From: Hoeflea sp.
GTDB taxonomy: Bacteria; Pseudomonadota; Alphaproteobacteria; Rhizobiales; Rhizobiaceae
NCBI RefSeq assembly: GCF_014359905.1
Contig: NZ_JACIYP010000043.1
Location: forward strand, 1 to 43,373
Direction: 5' to 3'
Length of the DNA stretch: 43,373 nt
Made by a program: the position numbers and the translations under genes. The first letter of the stretch is position 1; the number at the start of each line of letters is the position of its first letter. Below the pieces are notes generated by a model. That model was not told the DNA's origin, did not search any database, and saw only the letters and a list, made by a program, of their open reading frames with translations. Of this stretch, positions 14,850 to 23,365 are shown piece after piece.

Positions 14850-15908
14850 TCAGCCTTTCACGAGGTGCAGGGTCTCCACTGAGTAGCCTGCGTCCCCTGA
14901 GCCCGTGAAGCTCAGCCTCAGCCTGGATGCGCGCCGCGTGGCCATCATGCAGACCGTTTCGGCGGCAAGCTCGCAACGTGCGCCCGGAACAAAGCCCTGA
15001 CCGTCATTGTCTGCCTCGATGATCATTGCGCCCTGGCCTGACAGGCTCTGGATGTTGATCCGCACACCCTGGATCGCCGAGACCTGGTCGAGATCCAGAA
15101 CGAGGGAGACGCGCCCGTCCACAGGCGCCAGATGAAGGGCAGAGTCACCGGACAGAAAGCTGCCGATGCTGGTATCCTTCTGCGAGATCCGTCCCTTCAC
15201 CAGAACCAGGCTGTCATAAGGTCGGGTCGCTTCAGCCAGGCTCCGGCTTTCCGGGACTGGAGCTCCAATCTTCTGAAGTTCGGCGGCAATGATATCGTAG
15301 CGCAGGGCAATGCCCAGGCCCTCGTCCGGCTCGACTTCGTACAGCATGGCGATGGGACGGCCCTTGGACATCACGGTGCCGCCGCTCATGCCCTTCTGGA
15401 ATGACGCGGATGGATCCAGCGAGGACAACGCGATGATCCTTCCTCCGTCGGCGTCCCGCGACAGGGCACGGAACGCAACCGACAGCGACTGGCGCTCGGT
15501 CGGTGTGGTGATTTCTAGCGTTGCCTGCTTGATGCTGTCTATGATCGGTTGAAGCGGCGCCGACCGGACGCGATCTCTGCTGCAGCCTTCCTTGGCAATC
15601 GCGCCGCCAACGGTCAGGAATGCAAGGTCTAGGTCTTCATCGACGGCTGCAACAGGCGATCGCGTGGGGTGTAGCCGGCCAAAACTGTCGAGAAGGTCGG
15701 GTGATGACAGGGTTCCGTCCGTCCGCTCCACGACATGCCGCGGCGTGGCAATGCGGCACGCGCCCGAGGCATCCAGGAAAAGCCAGCCCTGCCCAAACGT
15801 ATCGTCACCCCTTGCCAGCAAGACCGTTTCCGCCCGGGCGGAAAGGGAGCCAAATCCGCCCAGGGCAATCAGAACGCAGAAGACCATCATGCGGCTCATC
15901 GGTCTCAT
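14850..15908 (-). CDS. Secreted trypsin-like serine protease with C-terminal beta domain
   Basis: A 352-residue protein with a signal peptide (MMVFCVLIALGGFGSLSARA, about 7-26). A chymotrypsin-fold catalytic triad can be read: His58 in ATPRHVVE, Asp94 in DLDLAFLTV, and Ser175 in QKGMSGGTVM, whose spacing fits the family. From about residue 230 to the end there is a second, beta-rich domain (VKGRISQKDTSIGSFL, VDGRVSLVLDLDQVSAIQGV, RASRLRLSFTGSG) resembling a carbohydrate- or ligand-binding sandwich. The ATG at 15908 overlaps the stop of the upstream membrane protein, so the pair is coupled. The substrate is unknown. Confidence 0.8.
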   Translation of the reverse strand: MRPMSRMMVFCVLIALGGFGSLSARAETVLLARGDDTFGQGWLFLDASGACRIATPRHVVERTDGTLSSPDLLDSFGRLHPTRSPVAAVDEDLDLAFLTVGGAIAKEGCSRDRVRSAPLQPIIDSIKQATLEITTPTERQSLSVAFRALSRDADGGRIIALSSLDPSASFQKGMSGGTVMSKGRPIAMLYEVEPDEGLGIALRYDIIAAELQKIGAPVPESRSLAEATRPYDSLVLVKGRISQKDTSIGSFLSGDSALHLAPVDGRVSLVLDLDQVSAIQGVRINIQSLSGQGAMIIEADNDGQGFVPGARCELAAETVCMMATRRASRLRLSFTGSGDAGYSVETLHLVKG

Positions 15909-16915
15909 GGTGCGGCTTCTTTGCTTTCCTGAGGCGTGGCTTGGATATCCGGCAGGCTTGGCGGATCGCCGGGATCCATTCTGTCCGGACGTGAATAGGC
16001 CAGGCTGATCGCATCCATCAACATGGGCCACAGAACGAACGCGAGCACAAAGAAAAGCTGGATCTTCAGGAACACCGGATCGTTGATGAGCTGCACGAGA
16101 AGACCGAGATCGACGCGGCTGCTGTTGGCGCGCCCGCCTGGAGGCGTGATGGTCAATTCAAGGGATTCCGTCGAAACGGATACCACAAGGCCGGGCTGAT
16201 CGGAGACCGTGATAAAACCGAACATCGCTGCTTCAGGATTGGGAGCAAGATCCTTATCGCCCTCCAGCCGCGCGGCATCGGTTTCTATGAGGCTGCCAGG
16301 TGGAATCTGCATTTCCTCAATGGCGACGTAGATCGAGCCACCCCCATCCAGCATCGGGACATCTATGGTCCGACCGAAGACGTCGAGCTCGCCGCTCAGA
16401 AGGGTCGGCCCCGGTCCATCACTGCGCATGGCGAAACGGGCGCCGATGCTGCCCGGGCCCCAGACAGGCAGGCGACGGGAGAGCAAGTCAGGGGCACAGG
16501 TGACATCAGCAATGAGGATAAGCTCGCCGGCGAAGGATACGGTTTCGCCAGTTGCCTTGCGAAAATCACCCGTCCCTTCGACAGTCACCTGCAGCGGGTT
16601 TGTTTCAATGCGCTGATAGCTGACCCTGGCGCCGACCCCCGGCAGAAAGGCACCTTCGGAGCACACATCGTCGAGGCTGCCATCGGGCCAATTGGCAATT
16701 CGAAAGCCTTGCCCATACAGGATTGCCAGCTCCGGATTGGAGACGGCAAAGGAGACAATCTCGCTCTCGGCCTTGATCGACGCCAAAGTTTTCGGGTTGT
16801 CGGACATCAGATGCAAGGCGAGGCTGACCAGGAGCGCCAGACCGACCGCCAGGCCGATCGAAGCGCCAATCCGTCGCCAGGCAATGCGTTCAGGCCTACT
16901 CCACATGGACAGCAT
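15905..16915 (-). CDS. Double-anchored membrane protein of unknown function
   Basis: A 336-residue protein with a transmembrane helix near 16-36 and a second near 283-304 (FFVLAFVLWPMLMDAISLAY), leaving a ~245-residue periplasmic, beta-rich domain between them and a Pro-rich cytoplasmic tail (DPGDPPSLPDIQATPQES). No family is recognised. It is the middle gene of an overlapping operon: 20 bp overlap with the secreted protein upstream and 4 bp with the protease downstream. That tight coupling suggests it forms a complex with, or is cut by, the protease; this is inference. Confidence 0.8.
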   Translation of the reverse strand: MLSMWSRPERIAWRRIGASIGLAVGLALLVSLALHLMSDNPKTLASIKAESEIVSFAVSNPELAILYGQGFRIANWPDGSLDDVCSEGAFLPGVGARVSYQRIETNPLQVTVEGTGDFRKATGETVSFAGELILIADVTCAPDLLSRRLPVWGPGSIGARFAMRSDGPGPTLLSGELDVFGRTIDVPMLDGGGSIYVAIEEMQIPPGSLIETDAARLEGDKDLAPNPEAAMFGFITVSDQPGLVVSVSTESLELTITPPGGRANSSRVDLGLLVQLINDPVFLKIQLFFVLAFVLWPMLMDAISLAYSRPDRMDPGDPPSLPDIQATPQESKEAAP

Positions 16916-17654
16916 AACGCTGTTCAGTGGTCTTGCCTGTCAGACCTTTGACACCGATGACGAGTTGCAGCGCCTTGCCCCTCATGGTCTCGGTGACAGG
17001 AATGTCGCATATATGGGAATAGGTCACGCGCGCGCCGCCAACCGGCTTCTTGCACTTCACCGTTTCCGCCGCGGCCTGGTCTTCGATACGCAGACTGGCC
17101 ACGACCCGGCTTTGGCTGACATTGACATAGGCGAGCAGTCCGGCCGCGTCACGCCTGGCGCCGATGATGGCCGGCACATAGGTTCTTCCGGCAAAATCGT
17201 TGCAGTCTTCTGAAAGCGTAGCGAGCAGAAGAAGGCTGTCAGAGCCGTACATGCTGAGCTGCTCGGCGTAACGGGTGGGGACAGGAACCTTTGGCGGGGC
17301 CGAGAAGCCGCCGGCGGCACGGTACATGTTGGCGGCCCAGTAGCGTCCGTCATCGGTCATCACACGCACGCAGATCGTTGCCGGAGCGGTCTCGCTCTGC
17401 CGCAGCAGCCCTAGTCTGAGATCGTTAAGCGCGCCTTGAGTGACGGCGCCGGAATAGGCAAGCCCGGAGAGAAACTGGCCGTTGACCTGGGTGTTGCCTG
17501 CGTAACGTTCGTTGAAATCGGGAACATTGGCGAGCTCCAGCACCGGGGTATCCGTCTGAGCAAAAGCCGTCACAGGGCTCATCAAGAGTGCGGCGATGAA
17601 CAGAAGGACGCCAGATCGTACGGAATGTATCTTGCGCAGTTTCATCACCATCAT
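16896..17654 (-). CDS. Secreted protein of unknown function, first gene of protease operon
   Basis: A 252-residue protein with a signal peptide (HSVRSGVLLFIAALLMSPVT, cleavage near AFA at about 30-32). The mature part shows no family I recognise. It has four cysteines: CVRVMTDDGRYWA, SEDCNDFAGR, VKCKKPVGG and SHICDIPV, which could form two disulfides. The start could be ATG 17654 or 17645 (MKLRK). It heads the operon with the double-anchored protein and the trypsin-like protease and may be a substrate, inhibitor or adaptor for them. Confidence 0.78.
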   Translation of the reverse strand: MMVMKLRKIHSVRSGVLLFIAALLMSPVTAFAQTDTPVLELANVPDFNERYAGNTQVNGQFLSGLAYSGAVTQGALNDLRLGLLRQSETAPATICVRVMTDDGRYWAANMYRAAGGFSAPPKVPVPTRYAEQLSMYGSDSLLLLATLSEDCNDFAGRTYVPAIIGARRDAAGLLAYVNVSQSRVVASLRIEDQAAAETVKCKKPVGGARVTYSHICDIPVTETMRGKALQLVIGVKGLTGKTTEQRYAVHVE

Positions 17655-18029
17655 GCCCCGGAATTTCGACCGCAGGTTGGGGCAACAGGTGCTAATTTTC
17701 CATTAAATGCAAAGCCTTGATCATCAGCCCTTGGCCCCTTCGCAGCGGAAGGCAAAGGCGCAACGATGTGTACCGTATCCACCGTTGCGGCGTTTGGAAG
17801 CAAATGGGCCTCCGCCGCCCTGTGCGTGGAAGAAGCTTCTCGCGACGGCACTCTCTCAAGTTCCTTCCCTTTCAGACAGCCTTGAAGGCGACCGCACTAA
17901 GCAGGCGACGCACAACGCGCATTGCCCAAAGCGTTGGCCTTGCCCCTTGCGGCCTGCAAAGCCCGTCGTCTAGAAGAGATCACTCCGCTGCCACCAGGGC
18001 GGCAGGGTGGGGAGAGCAGCAGGCGTGGC
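17655..18029. other. Divergent intergenic region
   Basis: This separates the protease operon (minus) from the polysaccharide locus (plus) and should carry promoters for both. It contains an AT-richer spot near 17690-17712. I see no convincing -35/-10 pair and no gene. Confidence 0.5.
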
Positions 18030-18800
18030 ATGAACAAACCGGGCGACATCCAGGCCTTCATCATCCATCTGGCGCGCGCCGCGGCGCGGCGGCCGCAGGT
18101 GGATCGCATTCTCGCCGCCTGTCCGCTGCCTGCATCGGTCATCGATGCGGTCGATGGCCGGGCGCTGTCTGCGGGAGAAATCGATGCGGTCCTGTCGCAC
18201 GGGAGCCTTCATGCGCCGCATTATCCCTTCGAGATGACGGTGGGCGAGATCGGCTGTTTTCTGAGCCACCGCAAGGCCTGGCAGATGATTGCCGATCAGG
18301 GCCTCAGGGCCGGCCTGGTGATCGAGGATGATGTCGAAATCGATACGGAGGTTTTTGCGCGCGCCCTGGACCTTGCCACCGAATGCATTGATCAGGCTGG
18401 CTACATCCAGTTTCAGGTCAGGCCGGTGAACGGCAGGGCGGAGACCCTGGCAAGCCGCGACGGCGTGAGCATTGTGCGGCCGCCGGTCGGAATGCGGCGC
18501 ACGTCAGCGCAGCTTGTCAGTGCGGCCCATGCCAGGCATCTCCTGCAGGTCACCGAGCGCTTCGACCGCCCGGTCGACGGGCTGTTGCAGATGAGCTGGG
18601 TCACCGGCATCGCCATGAGTTGCGCCGTGCCCTCGGGCTTGAGCGACCGGACCGTCGAGACCGGCGGCAGCACGATTTCGCTCAAGAGCAGGAAGCCGCT
18701 GCTGCATAGGCTCGCCCGCGAGCTCAACCGGTTCCTCTATCGCCGTCGCATCCGCGCCTGTTCCGTCCGGCACCTTGCCTCAACCGGGGTCGATCCATGA
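18030..18800 (+). CDS. Glycosyltransferase family 25 protein (first of three)
   Basis: A 256-residue cytoplasmic enzyme of the GT25 (LOS/LPS biosynthesis) family. It shows IQAFIIHLARAAARRPQVDR at about 7-26, the GEIGCFLSHRKAWQMI signature at about 73-88, and VIEDDVEID with the DxD-type acidic site at about 99-107. GT25 enzymes typically add galactose or another hexose to lipooligosaccharide or O-antigen. The ATG at 18030 was chosen for family alignment. It overlaps galE by 4 bp (ATGA), fitting use of UDP-galactose. Confidence 0.87.
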   Translation: MNKPGDIQAFIIHLARAAARRPQVDRILAACPLPASVIDAVDGRALSAGEIDAVLSHGSLHAPHYPFEMTVGEIGCFLSHRKAWQMIADQGLRAGLVIEDDVEIDTEVFARALDLATECIDQAGYIQFQVRPVNGRAETLASRDGVSIVRPPVGMRRTSAQLVSAAHARHLLQVTERFDRPVDGLLQMSWVTGIAMSCAVPSGLSDRTVETGGSTISLKSRKPLLHRLARELNRFLYRRRIRACSVRHLASTGVDP

Positions 18801-19801
18801 GCGTCCTTGTCACCGGCGGCGCCGGTTACATAGGCAGCCACATGGTTCTCGCACTTCTCGATCACGGCGAGGATGTGGTGGTCATCGACAATCTGTCGAC
18901 CGGCAATGAATGGGCCGTGCCGCCTCAGGCCCGGTTCTACAAGGCCGACATCGCCGACGCGCAAGCGCTCGACCGCATCTTCGCCAGCCATGCCATCGAT
19001 GCCATCCTCCACTTTGCCGGGCTGATCATCGTTTCGGAATCGGTGGAGCTGCCTCTCGACTATTATCTGGAGAACGCCTGCAAGTCGCGGTTGCTGATTG
19101 AGCGCGCGCTGGAAGCAAAGGTCCAGAATTTCATCTTCTCCTCCTCGGCCGCGGTCTATGGCGCGCCCGGGCTCGAGCCTGTTTCCGAATCCGCGCCGTT
19201 CGCCCCTGAATCGCCCTATGGAACCTCGAAACTCATGACCGAGTGGATGCTGCGCGACGTGGCGGCGGTCAATCCGGGCTTTCGCTACGCGGCCTTGCGC
19301 TATTTCAACGTGGCGGGCGCCGATCCGAAGATGCGGGCCGGCCAGTCCTCCCGCCAGTCGACCCACCTCATCAAGATCGCCGCCGAAGCCGCGACCGGAA
19401 AACGCGACGGGATGCAGATCTTCGGCGATGATTTCGACACGCCGGACGGAACCTGCGTGCGCGACTATATCCATGTCACCGATCTCGCCCATGCCCATTA
19501 TTGCGCGCTCGCCTATCTCAGGGCCGGCGGGCCGTCGGTTGCGGCCAATTGCGGCTATGGCAGCGGCTATTCCGTCCGCCAGGTGGTCGACGCCGTCAAG
19601 GCCGTGTCAGGCGTCGATTTCAAGGTGACCCAGGCGCCGCGCCGGGCCGGCGACGCCGCCATGATCGTGGCCGATTCGACCTTTGCGCGGGAGGCGTTCG
19701 GATGGGCCCCGGAACTCGATGACCTCGAGACCATCATCCGCCATGCGCTCGAGTGGGAACGCAGACTGGGCAACCGGACAGGCGGCCAGCCGGGGGGCTG
19801 A
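18797..19801 (+). CDS. galE: UDP-glucose 4-epimerase
   Basis: A 334-residue short-chain dehydrogenase-fold epimerase that interconverts UDP-glucose and UDP-galactose with bound NAD. Motifs: GGAGYIGSH at 7-15 (NAD), VVIDNLSTGN at 28-37, SSSAAVYG near 116-123, the catalytic YGTSK (Tyr and Lys) near 142-146, and RYFNVAGADP. Length fits GalE. It is coupled to the upstream GT25 gene and supplies UDP-galactose for the three GT25 enzymes. Confidence 0.93.
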   Translation: MSVLVTGGAGYIGSHMVLALLDHGEDVVVIDNLSTGNEWAVPPQARFYKADIADAQALDRIFASHAIDAILHFAGLIIVSESVELPLDYYLENACKSRLLIERALEAKVQNFIFSSSAAVYGAPGLEPVSESAPFAPESPYGTSKLMTEWMLRDVAAVNPGFRYAALRYFNVAGADPKMRAGQSSRQSTHLIKIAAEAATGKRDGMQIFGDDFDTPDGTCVRDYIHVTDLAHAHYCALAYLRAGGPSVAANCGYGSGYSVRQVVDAVKAVSGVDFKVTQAPRRAGDAAMIVADSTFAREAFGWAPELDDLETIIRHALEWERRLGNRTGGQPGG

Positions 19802-19919
19802 GCGGCGCCCGGCCCGGCAAACCGGCTTGCCATCGGCGCCGATATTCTGCATGAACGCCTCAGGCGGAGGGCGCGAGCCGCCATGCCTGTCTTCGGCAGC
19901 CCGGGATCAGGACCAGGAC

Positions 19920-20756
19920 ATGACCATTCCCTGCTACTACATCAATCTTGACCGTTCGCCCGAGCGTGACGCAAGCTTCCGCGCCGAATGCGCCCGCGCG
20001 GGCATCGAGCCGACCCGCGTTGCCGCTGTCGACGGGCGCACCATCGATGCGGCGGAGCAGGCCCGGCTTTCCGCGCTCAAGAGCGGCAGGCTCGGGCTCG
20101 GCCCTGGCGAAATGGCCTGTTATCTCAGCCACCGCAAGGTCTGGGCGATGATCCGCGACGGCGATGCGGACTGGGCCTTCGTCGCCGAGGACGACATCCA
20201 TTTCAGCGCCGATGCCGGCCTGTTTTTCGAGAATGACAGCTGGCTGCCCGCCTCGGGCGTCGATATCGTCAAGGCCGAGACCGCGCGGCAGCGCATCCGC
20301 ATGGCGCCGGCGCTTTACGCAACGGCCCACGGCCACGATTTGCGGATATTGCAGTCCTATCACGGTGGAACGGCGGGCTATTTTGTCAGCCGCACCGGAG
20401 CTGCGAGACTGCTCGAGCTGACCGAGGGCGTGTGCGACGCGCTCGATCATGTCATGTTCCACGAATGGATCGGCGTCGTCGGCCACCTGTCGATCCTGCA
20501 GCTCGATCCGGCCTTGTGCATCCAGGATTATCTGGTCGGCAAAACCGCAAAGCGGTCCGGCTTCAAGAGCACGCTCGACAAGGACCGCGCCGCGAGTTCC
20601 ACCGAGGCAGGGCTGAAGAAGCGGCCCACGGGCCTGGCCCTGATCCGGCGCGAGGTCGGCCGGCCGTTCCGCCGGCTTGGCGCCAGCCTTCGCGCCATGG
20701 TCGACAATGCCCGCGGCGTTGCGGTCATCAAGCGGATCCCGATCCGGGAGTTTTAA
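19920..20756 (+). CDS. Glycosyltransferase family 25 protein (second of three)
   Basis: A 278-residue GT25 enzyme: CYYINLDRSPERDASFRAEC at 5-24, GEMACYLSHRKVWAMI near 65-80, VAEDDIHFS near 89-97, and the SYHGGTAGYFVSRTGA motif near 143-158. A basic C-terminal tail (GRPFRRLGASLRAMVDNARG) may hold it at the membrane surface. It starts 118 bp after galE and ends 3 bp before the third GT25 gene. Divergent from the first copy in the acceptor half, so it probably adds a different residue. Confidence 0.88.
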   Translation: MTIPCYYINLDRSPERDASFRAECARAGIEPTRVAAVDGRTIDAAEQARLSALKSGRLGLGPGEMACYLSHRKVWAMIRDGDADWAFVAEDDIHFSADAGLFFENDSWLPASGVDIVKAETARQRIRMAPALYATAHGHDLRILQSYHGGTAGYFVSRTGAARLLELTEGVCDALDHVMFHEWIGVVGHLSILQLDPALCIQDYLVGKTAKRSGFKSTLDKDRAASSTEAGLKKRPTGLALIRREVGRPFRRLGASLRAMVDNARGVAVIKRIPIREF

Positions 20757-20759
20757 GCC

Positions 20760-21575
20760 ATGACCGCAATCGAACAGATCCCCATCTTCTACATCAACAT
20801 GGAGGACGCCATCGAGCGACGTGACTGGTTCGAGGCTCAGGCAGCCCGGCTTGGCCTGACCGTCCAGCGCGTGGATGCGGTCGCCGGCCGGCAACTGCCG
20901 GAGGAAACCCTGGCCCGGCTGAAAGCCTCCATCCGTTCCGGCACGCCCCTGGGACCCAGCGAGATAGGCTGCTTTCTCAGCCACCGAAAGGCCTGGGAGC
21001 AGGTGCTTGCTACCGGCGCGCCCTGGGCCTTCGTCGCCGAAGACGATCTGCATCTGGCAGGCGGCGCGGCGGACTATTTCCGGTCGACCGGCTGGATCCC
21101 CCCTGACGCCCAACTGGTCAAGGCCGAAACCACCTTTCGCCGCTGCCATATGGCGCGCGCGGGCAGGAGGGCGCCCGATGGACGCACTTTGCGGCAGCTG
21201 TTGTCTCTGCATGGCGGGGCTGGCGGCTATTTCCTGTCGCGCAAGGCGGCTCAGGACGCTCTCGATCTGACCCGCGCCATGTGCGAGCCGGCCGATCATG
21301 TCCTGTTCAATCCCGACTTCGGCTTCTTCAACACCCACGCAACCTACCAGATAGATCCCGCGATCGCGGTTCAGGACCTGTTGCGCCGGGACAACAAGGC
21401 CGGATTCCTGCAGAGCGGACTGGCCATAGAGCGGCGGGCGCAATCCAGGCCGCGGACGGGCAAGCTGGTCCGCGAAATCGCAAGGCCGTTTCAACGCCTC
21501 GCGCAAGCCTTCAGGGACGACCGGTTCAGCCGCCGCCTCAATACGCTTTTTGAGAGGGTTGATTACCGCTTGTGA
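20760..21575 (+). CDS. Glycosyltransferase family 25 protein (third of three)
   Basis: A 271-residue GT25 enzyme: IFYINMEDAIERRDWFEAQA at 9-28, GCFLSHRKAWEQVL near 70-83, VAEDDLHLA near 92-100, and LHGGAGGYFLSRKAAQ near 152-167. Like the second copy it ends in a basic tail (REIARPFQRLAQAFRDDRFS). It follows the second copy by 3 bp in the same transcript. The repeated family suggests stepwise addition of hexoses in one glycan, which is inference. Confidence 0.88.
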   Translation: MTAIEQIPIFYINMEDAIERRDWFEAQAARLGLTVQRVDAVAGRQLPEETLARLKASIRSGTPLGPSEIGCFLSHRKAWEQVLATGAPWAFVAEDDLHLAGGAADYFRSTGWIPPDAQLVKAETTFRRCHMARAGRRAPDGRTLRQLLSLHGGAGGYFLSRKAAQDALDLTRAMCEPADHVLFNPDFGFFNTHATYQIDPAIAVQDLLRRDNKAGFLQSGLAIERRAQSRPRTGKLVREIARPFQRLAQAFRDDRFSRRLNTLFERVDYRL

Positions 21576-21620
21576 CGGCCGGCGGGATCACCGGCTTGGG
21601 CGCGCCTGCTGCAAGTTCGA

Positions 21621-22286
21621 TCAGGCGGCCGGGCCGTTTCGGCTCCATTGTTCCCAGACGAAGTCATAGGACCAGTCGCAATGATGCGATGTGCCGAGTT
21701 CGGCCCGGATGGCGTCCCGTTCGGCCATCTGCTGCTTTTCAAACATGTGAAACTGGATCTGCAGCATCGCAAACCGCTCGAGCTGGCGAGCCCGGGCAAG
21801 CGCCGGCAGCAGATCATACTCGCCACCCTCGATATTGATCTTTGCGAGGTCAATGGTCCGGGGCTTGAAGTCGGCCATGAACGTCGAAACCGCGACAACG
21901 TCACCGCTGAGATCGGTGCTCGCGCCCGAAAGGGCGGATGAGGCGTCGCCCTCGTCGGAAAGCGCCAGTCTGCCGCTCTCGCTTCCGAGCGCAAACGCAT
22001 GCACATGGATTTTGTCGTTGTCCGAATATTTCGCCGCAAGGTCCGCAGCAAACCGCGGATGCGGTTCGAAGACATGAATGGTGCAGCCATAGCGAGAATG
22101 AATGGCGTCGGTCCAGCCGCCGGTGTAGCCGCCGATGTCGAAGACGGTGGACTCCGGCCCAAGCATCGGGAAATCCAGACGCAACGCTTCGCCATTGTCC
22201 TTGAGCCAGCGCCGGTGCTCGCGCCGGTGTATCCGCAAATGCGGATGGATGGCTTCCTTGAAAAAGCGCCGGATCTTGTTGGACAT
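21621..22286 (-). CDS. FkbM-family methyltransferase
   Basis: The 221-residue product begins MSNKIRRFFKEAIHPHLRIH and carries an S-adenosylmethionine-binding fold: STVFDIGGYTGGWTDAI near 46-62, then IHVFEPHPRFAADLAAKY, and the FkbM signature IDLAKINIEGGEYDLLPALA near 143-162. FkbM enzymes O-methylate hydroxyls on sugars or other metabolites. The start at 22286 is preferred to an upstream one at 22349, which would only add a low-complexity leader. It is divergent from the GT11 gene and convergent with the third GT25 gene. Confidence 0.85.
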   Translation of the reverse strand: MSNKIRRFFKEAIHPHLRIHRREHRRWLKDNGEALRLDFPMLGPESTVFDIGGYTGGWTDAIHSRYGCTIHVFEPHPRFAADLAAKYSDNDKIHVHAFALGSESGRLALSDEGDASSALSGASTDLSGDVVAVSTFMADFKPRTIDLAKINIEGGEYDLLPALARARQLERFAMLQIQFHMFEKQQMAERDAIRAELGTSHHCDWSYDFVWEQWSRNGPAA

Positions 22287-22482
22287 GAAGCTCGCCTGTG
22301 TCGGGATGCTGGTAGGTGATGACATACCGGCGCAAGGCAAACCAATCAAGCGTGGTGGACGCTGCGCGGATCAGGGGGGCGGCCATCGTCGTGTTGGGGT
22401 ATTGGATGCGACCTCGAAACCATGCATACAGGCCGTGGCGACAGGCGCGGTCGTAAAACAGGACGGGGATTGACGGCATTCC

Positions 22483-23346
22483 ATGATCATCACCCACATC
22501 AATGGCGGGCTGGGCAACCAGATGTTCCAGTATGCGGCGGGCAGGGCGCTGGCGCTGCGCCATGGCGCGGAACTTCTGCTCGACACACGGATCTTCGACG
22601 GCAGTACCCAGTTCGGCCTCGGGCTCCATCATTTCGCCATCGCCGCCCGGCAGGGTCTGCCCGCGGAAATGCCGCCCGAGCGGCGGCAGCAGCGGTTGCG
22701 TTATCTGATCTGGCGCGGATTGAAGCTCAAGCCGCATTTGTTGCGGGAAAACGGCCTGAGCTACAATGCGGCGTTCGAGAGCGCAGGCGATGGCGTTTAT
22801 CTCAAGGGATACTGGCAGAGCGAGCGCTATTTCAAACCGGTGGAGGCCGCCATTCGCGCCGATTTCCAGATCGTCACGCCGCCTTCGCCGGCCAATGCCG
22901 CCGTCCTCGCCGAGCTTGCCGAACGGCCCGCCATCTCGCTGCACATCCGGCGCGGCGACTACGTCAAGGATTCGCGCACCAACGCCACCCACGGCACCTG
23001 CTCGCTCGACTATTACAGACGGGCGGTGGATCTGATTGCGGCAAGGATGACCGAAAAGCCGGTGATCTACACCTTCTCCGATGATCCTGCCTGGGTGCGG
23101 GACAATCTCATCCTGCCCTTCGCGATGCGGGTGATGGACCACAATGATTCAGACCACAATTACGAGGATCTGCGGCTGATGAGCGCCTGCCGGCATCACG
23201 TCATCGCCAACTCGTCGTTCTCCTGGTGGGGCGCATGGCTCAATCCGTCTGAAGACAAGATCGTGGTCTCGCCGGACCGCTGGTTCGCCGACCCCAAGTT
23301 AGTGAATGAGGACATCTGGCCGGAAAGCTGGGTCAGGTTGGCTTGA
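22483..23346 (+). CDS. GT11 alpha-1,2-fucosyltransferase-type glycosyltransferase
   Basis: A 287-residue GT11 enzyme: GGLGNQMFQYAAGRAL at 8-23, the nucleotide-sugar signature HIRRGDYV at 154-161, SDDPAWVRDNL, and SSFSWWGAWL near 244-253. GT11 enzymes normally move L-fucose from GDP-L-fucose. No GDP-fucose-only pathway is visible here; the locus instead encodes GDP-L-colitose (3-deoxy-L-fucose) genes, so this enzyme may be a colitosyltransferase. That donor assignment is inference. It lies divergent from an FkbM gene and convergent with colD. Confidence 0.9.
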   Translation: MIITHINGGLGNQMFQYAAGRALALRHGAELLLDTRIFDGSTQFGLGLHHFAIAARQGLPAEMPPERRQQRLRYLIWRGLKLKPHLLRENGLSYNAAFESAGDGVYLKGYWQSERYFKPVEAAIRADFQIVTPPSPANAAVLAELAERPAISLHIRRGDYVKDSRTNATHGTCSLDYYRRAVDLIAARMTEKPVIYTFSDDPAWVRDNLILPFAMRVMDHNDSDHNYEDLRLMSACRHHVIANSSFSWWGAWLNPSEDKIVVSPDRWFADPKLVNEDIWPESWVRLA

Positions 23347-23365
23347 CACTGCTGCCTCGGCTCAG

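Noticed and set aside
17759..17789. Inverted repeat CGCAACG ... CGTTGCG
   Set aside because: Only 7 bp with a 17-base spacer, no T-run and no clear position relative to either gene; could be chance in GC-rich DNA.
22287..22349. Longer start for the FkbM gene at 21621-22286
   Set aside because: The extra 21 residues (MIGLPCAGMSSPTS...) have no helix or family match, while MSNKIRRFF aligns as a natural start with an AGGCGAG upstream.
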